A stretch of 8,975 nucleotides of DNA from Actinomycetota bacterium (GCA_018894655.1 JAHIPE010000283.1:1-8975); one strand, 5' to 3'. Positions 1-6,591 are shown, numbered from the stretch's first letter. Program-made: numbers and translations. Notes: a model not told the origin generated them from the sequence alone.

Positions 1-48
1 CATTCGAACGTCGATGCATCCGCACCTGCTGCGTTCCGCTCCCTCGCG

Positions 49-121
49 GTACTCACGGAGTACAGCTCGGTCGCGCGCCTTGCATGAGCGGCGCCTCGGC
101 GCTCTCGATACGACACCGTAT
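49..121. repeat. Cluster of short palindromes downstream of the operon
   Basis: The first 121 bases hold no gene that I can support. They contain three perfect inverted repeats: GTACTC-acg-GAGTAC at 49-63, GCGCC-tc-GGCGC at 91-102, and ATACG-acac-CGTAT at 108-121. The last ends one base before the stop codon of the helical-protein gene at 122. None is followed by a T-run in the minus direction, so a classical rho-independent terminator is not shown. They could still form RNA hairpins at the 3' end of the operon transcript, or belong to a dispersed intergenic repeat. Confidence 0.4.
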
Positions 122-1624
122 TTATGGAACGGGGCACTTAGATGACCCGAAACCGGAAAGCTTCTCAAAGAGCCCGCGTCCGAGCGAAACCACCACCCGC
201 CATGCCACGGCAGCGAGCGGTCTCAACAGCGCGAGGCCCTTTCCGGTGCTCGCCATCACGGCGTCGGTCAGGCCCTGCGTGAAGTTCAGCACCGCCGTCT
301 CGAGCTCATGCGTATCCACAACCGCCAGCATCCTGGAGACGTACCGGCTGATCCCCAAAGGACCGTCCGAGAATGTCCTGTTGAACGCGAACAGCACCTC
401 GTTCATGCGACGGCCCATCTCCTCTGGCTCGAGCGCCCTGCCTATCGCGGGGTCCCTCCGGACCACCTCGAGGAAATCGGCGGAGAGATCCCTGACTGCC
501 GAACTCGCCAGCTCTCCGTCAACCGAACCGGCAAACCCCAGCATCAACTCGCGGCCGAGCTCGGGGTTCGCGTTCCTGAATCTCTCGGTGAGGGCAAGCA
601 CGGCGTTCGCCATGTTCCCCACCTCACCGGTGTCGAACCGCTCCCTGACCTCGTCTCCAATGTTCTTCATCTCTTCCTCAGGAGTCTTGCCGAGTTCGTT
701 GAACGCGGTAGCAAGAGCCCTGTGGAAAATGTTCATCGCCGAGACTCCGGTGGAGGACAGGAGCAGCAACAGCCCTGGCTCCCTGACGAGAATCTCCGCG
801 GTAGCTCCCACCATAACATGAGCTTCCTCGCACAGGGCCACGATGGCGCCGGAGACCTCCGAGACGTCCAGGCTCTGAAGGAGCGAGTCCGCGAACTGAA
901 GGAACACCGCGTGGGACATGCACTGGTCCCTGCCCAGCACCTTGTTGCCATCGTGGACCACCTTCAACAGCCCTGCCAGGGAGTTCAACGCGCTCCCGAG
1001 CTCCGCCGTGTCAACGGAGAGCAAAAGGTTGAAGAGTGTGCTGGCGAGTATCTCCGACGGTAGGTCCACGTTCTTCAACGCGCTGGAGACAACCTTTATC
1101 AAGCTGTTTACCAGAGGCGGGAGCATACCGACGATGTTGGCTATTATTATAGGGTTCACTGTCGACAGCTCGATAGACTTCTCGGCGACCGCGACCGCGT
1201 AATCGAGAAGGGCGGTAACCGCCTCCCTTAACTTGCCGAAATCGGTGGTGGAAAACGCGGCCTCGAGTCCCGGGAATATCTCGGTCGCCAGGTCCGGGCT
1301 CTCGCGGTGCACGGCCATCACCAGCCTGGAAAAGTCGTTTGCCGCATTTCCCGCGAGGACCCCATCGAAGCTCTTGAGCATCTCGCAGAGGAGTGCGGTC
1401 CGCTCCTCGGTTGGTAGCCCCTCCAGGTAGCCCGAGAAAACCGACACCAGCTTGTACTCCGCCTTCCACAGATCGGGTATCGCCTGGATCACTTCCCGGG
1501 TGAACTCCGGGTCCCCCGCGAAGATCTCCTCCAGCGAGTCCGGCCGGATCCCGGCGATCAGCCCGCGCGTCACCTCCCGCCCGCGTTCCGGGGAATCGCC
1601 TGTTCCCTCTTCGCTTGCGCTCAA
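122..1624 (-). CDS. Large all-helical repeat protein, unknown function
   Basis: I do not recognise a named family in this 500-residue protein. It is almost entirely amphipathic helix. A short motif recurs, roughly [V/F/L]-D-x-x-E-[L/V]-x-x-A: near residues 126-136, 185-196, 203-213, 251-261, 329-339, 367-377 and 435-445. Several copies follow an N-P, D-P or S-P helix start, as in an alpha-solenoid of HEAT or ARM type. Residues about 277-310 (ILVREPG, then SAMN) align with the WEDP...MN core of the two upstream genes, so it is a longer, divergent paralogue. The C-terminus (about 461-487) is hydrophobic with scattered arginines and may touch the membrane; no signal peptide is seen. The start is TTG at 1624, preceded by GGTGA about 5 nt away; the nearby ATG and GTG codons run straight into stops. 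It is the last gene of the apparent operon, 69 bp after its neighbour. The coding call is firm; the function is unknown. Confidence 0.85.
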   Translation of the reverse strand: MSASEEGTGDSPERGREVTRGLIAGIRPDSLEEIFAGDPEFTREVIQAIPDLWKAEYKLVSVFSGYLEGLPTEERTALLCEMLKSFDGVLAGNAANDFSRLVMAVHRESPDLATEIFPGLEAAFSTTDFGKLREAVTALLDYAVAVAEKSIELSTVNPIIIANIVGMLPPLVNSLIKVVSSALKNVDLPSEILASTLFNLLLSVDTAELGSALNSLAGLLKVVHDGNKVLGRDQCMSHAVFLQFADSLLQSLDVSEVSGAIVALCEEAHVMVGATAEILVREPGLLLLLSSTGVSAMNIFHRALATAFNELGKTPEEEMKNIGDEVRERFDTGEVGNMANAVLALTERFRNANPELGRELMLGFAGSVDGELASSAVRDLSADFLEVVRRDPAIGRALEPEEMGRRMNEVLFAFNRTFSDGPLGISRYVSRMLAVVDTHELETAVLNFTQGLTDAVMASTGKGLALLRPLAAVAWRVVVSLGRGLFEKLSGFGSSKCPVP

Positions 1625-1693
1625 TTCACATCACCGTTCCCCTGGCATCTCGCCATCTCGAAAGCGATTAACCGATTGAATAAGCCTTTGGGC

Positions 1694-2443
1694 CTAACCG
1701 CCCATGAGCTTTGTCAAGTATCTGAGAAAGGAGCCCGCCAGGCGCCCCATCATCCAGAACGCGGACAGTACTATGGCCCGGCCGACCGAGACAGCTGCCA
1801 GGGCGACCTCCCTGGTGTCCACGTTCTCGGCCACCTCCTTGAGGAAGTACGGGTTCCGGGAAACCGAACGGTTGATGAGCCTCGCCGCGGACGTCACCGC
1901 CTCGCCAAGTGCGACCACGTCCAGTGAGGGCCTCTCCACATCGGGCGCGTACTCGCCCGCCTCCTCGATGCCGGCAAGCATGGAAGAGGAAGCGCGTATT
2001 GCCCCGTTCAGACCGTTGATGAACCCGGCGATGAACTTCTCCCTCACCTCGGGGTTGGATAGGACAATCCTTTCCAGAAGAGGTCCGTACACATCCGGTA
2101 ACTCCCGCAGCCTCTCGGAACTGACATCGCCGGACATCTGGGAAAGAAACTCGCTTAGAATCGGCTCGGGAAACTGGTTCAGCTGCCTTCCCAGCTCCAG
2201 GAGCGCCTCGATCATGTAGTTCATCACCGCCGGGCTCGCGCCCATCAGGCCCAGCGACAGGCTCACGTCCTCCCAGAGAAGAGTCTGAACCATCTGCCGG
2301 GCGGAGTCAGGGTCACGCTGGTGCACACCGGCCTTGATCATCTCCAGGAACACCGGTGTCCTGATTATCTCGCGAATCACCCGGGCACCCACTCCCGCCT
2401 CGGCGGAGTCCTCCGGACGGCGGACGTCCTCGTTCTCGCTCAT
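1694..2443 (-). CDS. Helical protein, paralogue of its upstream neighbour
   Basis: This 249-residue helical protein has no family that I recognise. Residues 20-100 align closely with the protein encoded at 2440-3156: both share an RV-x-RE-x-x-RTP start, a TL-x-WED segment, LGLMGASP, MN, then QL and FP-x-P. Near residues 207-217 it has NVDTREVALAA, matching the repeated motif of the 500-residue protein downstream. The last 35 residues (about 215-249) are hydrophobic with a few basic residues and end in MGG, so peripheral or integral membrane attachment is possible. The ATG start overlaps the upstream stop codon in an ATGA, the usual sign of translational coupling. A fixed ratio of the two products, and perhaps a complex between them, follows as inference. 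Confidence 0.87.
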   Translation of the reverse strand: MSENEDVRRPEDSAEAGVGARVIREIIRTPVFLEMIKAGVHQRDPDSARQMVQTLLWEDVSLSLGLMGASPAVMNYMIEALLELGRQLNQFPEPILSEFLSQMSGDVSSERLRELPDVYGPLLERIVLSNPEVREKFIAGFINGLNGAIRASSSMLAGIEEAGEYAPDVERPSLDVVALGEAVTSAARLINRSVSRNPYFLKEVAENVDTREVALAAVSVGRAIVLSAFWMMGRLAGSFLRYLTKLMGG

Positions 2444-3156
2444 GGGGTCACCTCTCCCCGGTCATCCCCGTCACTCGAGCCCGCAAGTGAGGCCCGCCAC
2501 GCATCCACCAGTGGGGCGACTACCCCTTCCATGAAATCGGGGTTGTCCCGGGCGATATCTTCAATGCCTTCAGCGAGGCCCTTCACCATCCGGGCGGTGT
2601 CCGAGCCCTCCCGCTTCGCCTCCTCGCCAAGCCTCGCGACCCGGAAGGCAAACAGGGGTAGAAGCTTTTCTAGAACGGCTTCGCTGGCGCCCTGTTCTTC
2701 ATCACCGGTAAGGGACCGGGCGAGCCCGCGGTTTATGCCCCGGTATAGACCCGCCGACGCCTCCGCCAGCGACTCGTCGCCCAGGTCGGACAGCTGGATG
2801 AGCAACGCCATCGTGGTCCCAATCGCCTCCCCCAGTAACTCGCCGTCCAGCCGCTCGACTATCCCGGCCAGGAAACCTGCCAGCAGGGGCGGTGGAAACG
2901 TCGAAAGCTGGCGGACCATCTCCAGCGACCCCTCTACCCCGGCGTTCATGATGGACGGCGACGCCCCCATGAGCCCCAGGAAGAACTCGGGGTCCTCCCA
3001 CATCAAGGTGCGGACCAGCAGTGCGGTGTTCTCCGGGTCAAGCTCGGATATGAGCATGCGCACGGCCTTCTTGAAGTTCGGGGTCCTGAGGAGTTCCCTC
3101 AGCACCCTGCTGGTCCCCTCGATAGGGCCGCTTCGAAGCACCGGCTCCTCACTCAT
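2440..3156 (-). CDS. Helical protein with WEDP/LGLMGASP core
   Basis: This is a 238-residue, largely helical protein of no family known to me. Residues 17-97 form the block shared with the next gene: RVLRELLRTPNF, DPEN, TLMWEDPEFFLGLMGASP, IMN, then RQL and FPPPLLAGFL. After it come ERLDGELLGEAIG (101-113), like the repeat motif of the 500-residue paralogue, and a C-terminal (N/D)P helix, RDNPDFMEG (203-211). The tail is acidic and probably flexible (GSSDGDDRGE). There is no signal peptide and no clear membrane span. The ATG at 3156 has GGGAG about 6 nt upstream. The gene follows the acyl-CoA dehydrogenase gene at 3211 with about 54 bp between them, a stretch that itself contains an overlapping short reading frame. 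Confidence 0.87.
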   Translation of the reverse strand: MSEEPVLRSGPIEGTSRVLRELLRTPNFKKAVRMLISELDPENTALLVRTLMWEDPEFFLGLMGASPSIMNAGVEGSLEMVRQLSTFPPPLLAGFLAGIVERLDGELLGEAIGTTMALLIQLSDLGDESLAEASAGLYRGINRGLARSLTGDEEQGASEAVLEKLLPLFAFRVARLGEEAKREGSDTARMVKGLAEGIEDIARDNPDFMEGVVAPLVDAWRASLAGSSDGDDRGEVTP

Positions 3157-3214
3157 TCGCTTCTCCCAACGCGTTATCCCAAAGCCTCTTGAGCCGCGCC
3201 TCAGTCCCGGTCAT
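3149..3214 (-). CDS. Possible 21-codon coupling ORF between two operon genes
   Basis: A short frame starts with ATG at 3214, overlapping the stop codon of the acyl-CoA dehydrogenase gene as ATGA. It encodes MTGTEARLKRLWDNALGEANE and stops at 3149-3151, just inside the start of the helical-protein gene at 3156. It therefore fills the only sizeable gap in this stretch. It might keep ribosomes moving from one gene to the next, or be a real tiny protein. A frame this short can arise by chance, and it has no Shine-Dalgarno sequence of its own beyond sequence inside the preceding gene. Confidence 0.25.
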   Translation of the reverse strand: MTGTEARLKRLWDNALGEANE

Positions 3215-4479
3215 AGCGTCTCACACTCGAAGAACCAGCGGGCCACCTCCATCTGGCAAAGCTGCTTGCCCCCCATCCAGAGTTGGGCTATCTTGAGGTC
3301 CCGCCAGTGCTTCTCGACATCACGGACCCGGTCGCTCCCATGCGCCCCCATCAGGTTCATGACCAGCCCCAGGTTCTCCACCGCCTTGTCAGCGGCAAAG
3401 TACTTGAAGGCCCTTCCCTTGACCACCATCTCCTCGGACCAGCGGTCCCCGTAGAGATCGGGCCTGTCCATCATCCTGGCGAACTGGTAACCGATGACCC
3501 GGATGACCTCCAGATCACGGACGAAGTCCGCCAGCAACCCCGCCACGTCGTCATTCTCCTTGAGCGGCCTGCCACGATAGGTCTTCTCCTCGCAGAAACC
3601 CTTGAGGATCTCGTAGACGTTCATCATGGCGCCGCTTACAAACGCCACCGTGCCCATGCTGCCCAGGCAGATAACCTCCTTGAAGTACTTGAAGTCGTCG
3701 CCGGGCCCGCAGGCGCGGTACCATGAGGGGACCCTCACGTTCTCGAACCAGATGTCGCTGTTCTTATCGGCGGCCATGCCCGCCTTCTGGTACGGCTTCC
3801 CCTGGGTCACCCCTTCCGCGTCTCCGGGCACGAATATGAAAGCGAAGTCCTCCGGGTCGATGGACCCCGGGGAGGTCGTGCAGACCACGCCGAAGAGGTC
3901 CGCCACCCCGCCGCTGTTGGTGGGCCACAGCTTGTGCCCGTTTATCACCCACTGGTCACCGTCCAGGACCGCGGTGGTCTCGATAGTGCTGCCCTTCAGC
4001 AGGTCCATGTTCTCGATGTCCGCGCCGCCCTGGGGCTCGGTCATCGCGTTGGCGCAGAACACCGCCTTGTCCGTCTCACAGAACATCGGGGCGAACTCCT
4101 CACACAACCTCATGTTCACGTGGGGCTCGTTGCAGATCATGATAAGCGGCCAGAAGACCACCCCGAACGCGACCGCCATCGCCGAGTCGGCGCGGGCTAT
4201 CTCCTCGAACATGCGGTACGACCCGGTCCCCAGGTAATCCGAGTGCCCCAGTCCCCACCCGCCGACCTCCTCCGGGAACAACACCCTCTGCAACCCCAGC
4301 TCGGCCATCAGGCGCCCGAAGGCGGGCTCAATGAGCCGGTGCTCCTCCCAGTCCTCGTCGTACTCCCTGCGGTTGGGGATGACCTCCTTCTCAGCCCAGT
4401 TTCGCAGTATCTCTCCCAGGGACCTGTCAAGCGGCGACAGGTACTCGACCGGCCTGGTGAAATCGTCGATACTCCGCAT
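3211..4479 (-). CDS. Acyl-CoA dehydrogenase family flavoprotein (FAD-motif subunit)
   Basis: This protein of about 422 residues has the full acyl-CoA dehydrogenase fold order: N-terminal helices, then the flavin-binding signature AMTEPQGGAD (145-154), GHKLWPTN (181-188), the middle beta-domain ending in GMAADKNSDIWFENVRVP (234-251), and a C-terminal helical domain with LMGAHGSDRVRDVEKHWRDLKI (376-397). Family members oxidise an acyl-CoA at the alpha-beta bond and pass electrons to an electron-transfer flavoprotein. The spot that normally reads Y-E-G-T, whose glutamate is the base in medium-chain enzymes, reads W-M-G-G here (401-404). By hand alignment the isovaleryl-CoA-type position is F266, so the catalytic base is unclear. 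I chose the ATG at 4479 because GAGGAGG lies 9 nt upstream; a GTG at 4509 would overlap the previous gene and has a poorer site. The gene starts 14 bp after the second dehydrogenase gene. The family is certain; the substrate is unknown. Confidence 0.93.
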   Translation of the reverse strand: MRSIDDFTRPVEYLSPLDRSLGEILRNWAEKEVIPNRREYDEDWEEHRLIEPAFGRLMAELGLQRVLFPEEVGGWGLGHSDYLGTGSYRMFEEIARADSAMAVAFGVVFWPLIMICNEPHVNMRLCEEFAPMFCETDKAVFCANAMTEPQGGADIENMDLLKGSTIETTAVLDGDQWVINGHKLWPTNSGGVADLFGVVCTTSPGSIDPEDFAFIFVPGDAEGVTQGKPYQKAGMAADKNSDIWFENVRVPSWYRACGPGDDFKYFKEVICLGSMGTVAFVSGAMMNVYEILKGFCEEKTYRGRPLKENDDVAGLLADFVRDLEVIRVIGYQFARMMDRPDLYGDRWSEEMVVKGRAFKYFAADKAVENLGLVMNLMGAHGSDRVRDVEKHWRDLKIAQLWMGGKQLCQMEVARWFFECETL

Positions 4480-4493
4480 CTTGTCCCGCCTCC

Positions 4494-5729
4494 TCAGAGG
4501 GTCCGGCACCCGAAGAAGTGCCGCGCCAGGTCCACCCGCGCGGCGGTCTCAGGGATGACACTGTTCTCGATACACTTGACGTCCCGCCAGTACCGTTCCA
4601 GGTTCCACTCGGTGGCGTAACCGGCGGAACCCATGAGCTCCATCGTGTTGTTCATCGACAGCATGGCCGAGCGGGTGACGTGCTTGAAGATCACGGTTGC
4701 GGTGGCGTAGGTCGCCTGGCTTCCAGGAGGGCCGTAGATATCCGGCCTGGATAGCATCCTGGCCAGGTTATAGGTAAGGACCCGGGACGTGGCTATCCCA
4801 CCAGCGGCCTCGCCCATCAGGGAGGCGACCAGCGGGTTCTCCTTGAACTCTTGGCCTTTGCCCTTGATGACCCTCGTGTCGCCCCACACCTTTAGAATCT
4901 CGTAGGTCGCCAGGAGCGACCCCACGCAGATGGCCGCGCAGCACATATAATAAACAGAGAGCATCTCCCGGAAGCGTTCCTCCCCCCTAAGGATGACAAG
5001 GGCGCCGGGAGCCTCCACTTCCTTCAGGTCGAGGTCGGCATTCAGGCTCGCAGCGAGACCGGTCTTCTTGAACGGCTCACCGCTGGAGAGCCCGTCATCA
5101 TCACTCTTCAGGAGGACCACCGCCGGCTCTCCGTCGCCGGCGTCGAAAGCAACCGCGAACAGCGCCGCGGTCTTGCCAGAGCACTGCGGCCTTACCGCTT
5201 TGCCGGACAGCGCCCACCCCCCGTTACGGCTCTCGGCGGCTACCTGGTAGGCAAGCCCGTGAAAGGCGCCACCCTCGCCGGGGTTGCCGCTACCGTAGCC
5301 CGGGAGCACCAGGGAACCCACCGCCACCTCATCCCCGCAGAAGACCGGCACAAGCTCCTGGAGCAGTTCCCCGTTCCGGTGCGGCTCCACCGCGAACGCG
5401 TGCTGCAGGGCGAAACTGTTGGCGTACAGGAAGCCGATCCCGGTATCGGCAAAGCCCACCTGCTCCAGGACCGTGGCAACGGTCATCGCCGCCTCCGGCG
5501 TCCCCAGCCCGCCGCCTCCCAACTCTTCCGGCCAGAGCATAGACTGGAGGCCGATGTCAATAAACAGCTTGCGGATGGCGGGAACAAGCAGCTTGTCGTA
5601 GTCCTCCGCATGCTCCAGTCTACCCGCTATCACCTCCTGCTCAGCCCACCGGGTGACAGTCTCGGCCATGAACTCATCGATGTCCTGCACCCACTCCCGG
5701 GGAACCGGGAATATCTCCTGGTACTTCAT
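4494..5729 (-). CDS. Divergent acyl-CoA dehydrogenase-like protein, probably partner subunit
   Basis: This 411-residue protein follows the acyl-CoA dehydrogenase plan: N-terminal helices with LQSMLWPEELGGGGLG (61-76), a middle domain, then TGLAASLNADLDLKEVEAPG (223-242), and a C-terminal LMGSAGYATEWNLERYWRD (365-383). It ends much like its neighbour (HFFGCRTL here, WFFECETL there), so the two are paralogues. The flavin-binding signature, normally T-E-P-x-x-G-S-D, is degraded to LPGYGSGNPGEGG (142-154), and the Y-E-G-T glutamate position reads about V391. Weak flavin binding or loss of catalysis is therefore possible. Pairs with one inactive subunit are known, for example heteromeric steroid side-chain dehydrogenases of actinobacteria. 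The ATG at 5729 has GGAGG 5 nt upstream. The open frame runs on to 5891, but that part enters repeat sequence and lacks family similarity. It is the first gene of the apparent operon. Confidence 0.9.
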   Translation of the reverse strand: MKYQEIFPVPREWVQDIDEFMAETVTRWAEQEVIAGRLEHAEDYDKLLVPAIRKLFIDIGLQSMLWPEELGGGGLGTPEAAMTVATVLEQVGFADTGIGFLYANSFALQHAFAVEPHRNGELLQELVPVFCGDEVAVGSLVLPGYGSGNPGEGGAFHGLAYQVAAESRNGGWALSGKAVRPQCSGKTAALFAVAFDAGDGEPAVVLLKSDDDGLSSGEPFKKTGLAASLNADLDLKEVEAPGALVILRGEERFREMLSVYYMCCAAICVGSLLATYEILKVWGDTRVIKGKGQEFKENPLVASLMGEAAGGIATSRVLTYNLARMLSRPDIYGPPGSQATYATATVIFKHVTRSAMLSMNNTMELMGSAGYATEWNLERYWRDVKCIENSVIPETAARVDLARHFFGCRTL

Positions 5730-5785
5730 TTCACCCTCCACTATCATGAACGGCTTCGAGCATGCCTCGTAGTCAACACGAACGG

Positions 5786-5791
5786 ATTCTA
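5786..5791 (-). promoter_or_regulatory. Possible -10 element for the dehydrogenase operon
   Basis: On the minus strand TAGAAT lies about 57 bp before the ATG at 5729 and matches five of six bases of the sigma-70 -10 consensus. No good -35 box is seen 16-18 bp further upstream. A TTGACT nearer the gene has no -10 partner at the right distance. The call is weak and rests on position more than sequence. Confidence 0.25.
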
Positions 5792-5864
5792 TCACGCGGC
5801 AAACGGCAAAGAATACAGATGGCAACCGGAATTGACCGATTATTTCTATCCAGACAGCCAACCA

Positions 5865-5960
5865 GTGGGGTAAGGCCTTATAGTCGGCCAAGAGGTGGGG
5901 TAAGGCCTTATAGCGGTGTTCAAAGAAAGATTGCTCTCGGCAAGGCCTGACCCCTACCTC
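5865..5960. repeat. REP-like cluster: two direct copies and one inverted copy
   Basis: The 19-base sequence gtggggtaaggccttatag occurs at 5865-5883 and again at 5895-5913, exactly 30 bases apart. At 5939-5960 lies an inverted relative: its complement reads GAGGTAGGGGTCAGGCCTTG, matching the second copy with its flank apart from a few changes. The second and third copies could fold into a hairpin with a loop of about 25 bases. The core GGGGTCAGGCCTTG resembles REP palindromes found near REP-associated tyrosine transposases, from memory of such elements. No transposase gene is present here. The cluster sits just downstream of the 3' end of the tRNA-His gene. Confidence 0.6.
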
Positions 5961-5986
5961 GTGAGCAAACGGCGGTCAGACAAAAC

Positions 5987-6063
5987 TGGGGTGAACGAGG
6001 GGATTTGAACCCCCGACCTCCGGGGCCACAACCCGGCGCTCTAACCGACTGAGCTACGTCCAC
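5987..6063 (-). tRNA. tRNA-His (anticodon GTG)
   Basis: The minus strand folds into a complete cloverleaf. The acceptor GTGGACG pairs with CGTTCAC (one G-T); the D-stem is GCTC/GAGC; the anticodon stem CCGGG/CCCGG encloses the loop TTGTGGC with anticodon GTG; the variable loop is AGGTC; the T-stem GGGGG/CCCCT encloses TTCAAAT. The 3' CCA is encoded at 5987-5989. The discriminator is C73, and a G is encoded at position -1 (base 6064), giving the G-1:C73 pair that marks bacterial histidine tRNAs for histidyl-tRNA synthetase. All expected features are intact. Confidence 0.97.
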
Positions 6064-6186
6064 CTCGAATGGTTCAATACGGGCCGCCCGGGCATCCACA
6101 TCTCGCCCGACCAATTCCGTACCTGTCCAGTATAGTGGAACAGAGTGGATATCACAGTCGCCTACAGTATTATCTTAACACCTATA

Positions 6187-6192
6187 GGAGGG
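6187..6192 (+). promoter_or_regulatory. Strong ribosome binding site of the lipoprotein gene
   Basis: The sequence AGGAGGG just before the GTG at 6197 is a near-perfect Shine-Dalgarno site with 4-6 nt spacing. It fixes the GTG as the start and shows that the reading frame was a real gene. A TATTAT at 6168-6173 could be its -10 element, but the matching -35 is poor. Confidence 0.65.
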
Positions 6193-6196
6193 TGCA

Positions 6197-6463
6197 GTGC
6201 GACTCAAGGTGCTTCCGGCAATAGGTCTGGTCCTTCTTCTTCTGGCCGCGGGTTGCGGGGAGCCGCCTTCAGGGGATTCAGTTGTCAAGAAGGAAGTGGA
6301 CATCAGGGGCGTGGTGACGAGCGTGCAGCCCGCGGACCCGATGGGCGCGAACAGCGATATCCTGGGGCTCCGGCCAAACCAGCCACCTTCTCCCAATGTT
6401 TCTTTCTCCGTTATATCGAACGGTCTCGCTAGTAAAGTACATCGTCCGGCCGATACGATATAA
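6197..6463 (+). CDS. Small lipoprotein, probably truncated
   Basis: The 88-residue product begins with a typical lipoprotein signal peptide: MRLK, a hydrophobic run to about residue 17, then the lipobox L-A-A-G-C with Cys20 as the expected lipidation site. The mature part starts with a flexible GEPPSGDS stretch and then VDIRGVVTSVQPADPMGANSDILG (34-57). This resembles the first strand of small secreted OB-like or DUF3221-like lipoproteins, where one expects further strands. After residue 57 the sequence becomes low-complexity (LRPNQPPSPN) and loses that character, so the gene seems cut or frameshifted near base 6367. I found no continuation in the other frames. The start is GTG, with a strong ribosome binding site. 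The stop overlaps a perfect TATAAT. It is expressible as a short lipoprotein; its function is unknown. Confidence 0.6.
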   Translation: MRLKVLPAIGLVLLLLAAGCGEPPSGDSVVKKEVDIRGVVTSVQPADPMGANSDILGLRPNQPPSPNVSFSVISNGLASKVHRPADTI

Positions 6464-6464
6464 T
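6459..6464 (+). promoter_or_regulatory. Consensus -10 box upstream of the signalling gene
   Basis: A perfect TATAAT lies in a locally AT-rich stretch (about 6455-6478), 110-130 bp before the likely start of the receiver-PAS gene. The sequence 17 bp upstream is a poor -35, so activity may need an activator or may be weak. It overlaps the stop codon of the lipoprotein gene. Confidence 0.4.
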
Positions 6465-6591
6465 AGTATAGAGTTAATCTGGAGTGAACGATGACGGGCA
6501 GTAGGTGGAACCAGCCCGCCAGAGGGCGGCGCATCAATCGCAGCCGTTGCCGGAAGGTGGTGATCGCAAGTTGCGAGAGGGAGATGGCCCC

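Noticed and set aside
84..1063. Long plus-strand frames opposite the 500-residue helical protein
   Set aside because: They are low-complexity, serine- or proline-rich products of the high-GC antisense frames, with no ribosome sites or domains. The minus-strand protein is coherent and has paralogues.
2321..3454. 377-residue plus-strand frame
   Set aside because: It spans several minus-strand genes with clear homology and overlaps. Its product is Ser/Arg/Pro-rich with no recognisable domain, typical of an antisense shadow.
3934..4620. 228-residue plus-strand frame across the dehydrogenase junction
   Set aside because: It is antisense to both acyl-CoA dehydrogenase genes and rich in Leu, Val, His and Arg without domain features.
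5730..5891. 54-residue N-terminal extension of the divergent acyl-CoA dehydrogenase frame
   Set aside because: It runs into the REP-like repeats and has no family similarity, and a perfect GGAGG site precedes the ATG at 5729.
5865..5960. CRISPR-like array
   Set aside because: There are only two direct copies with an 11-base interval plus one inverted copy. This is not a repeat-spacer pattern, and no cas gene is near.
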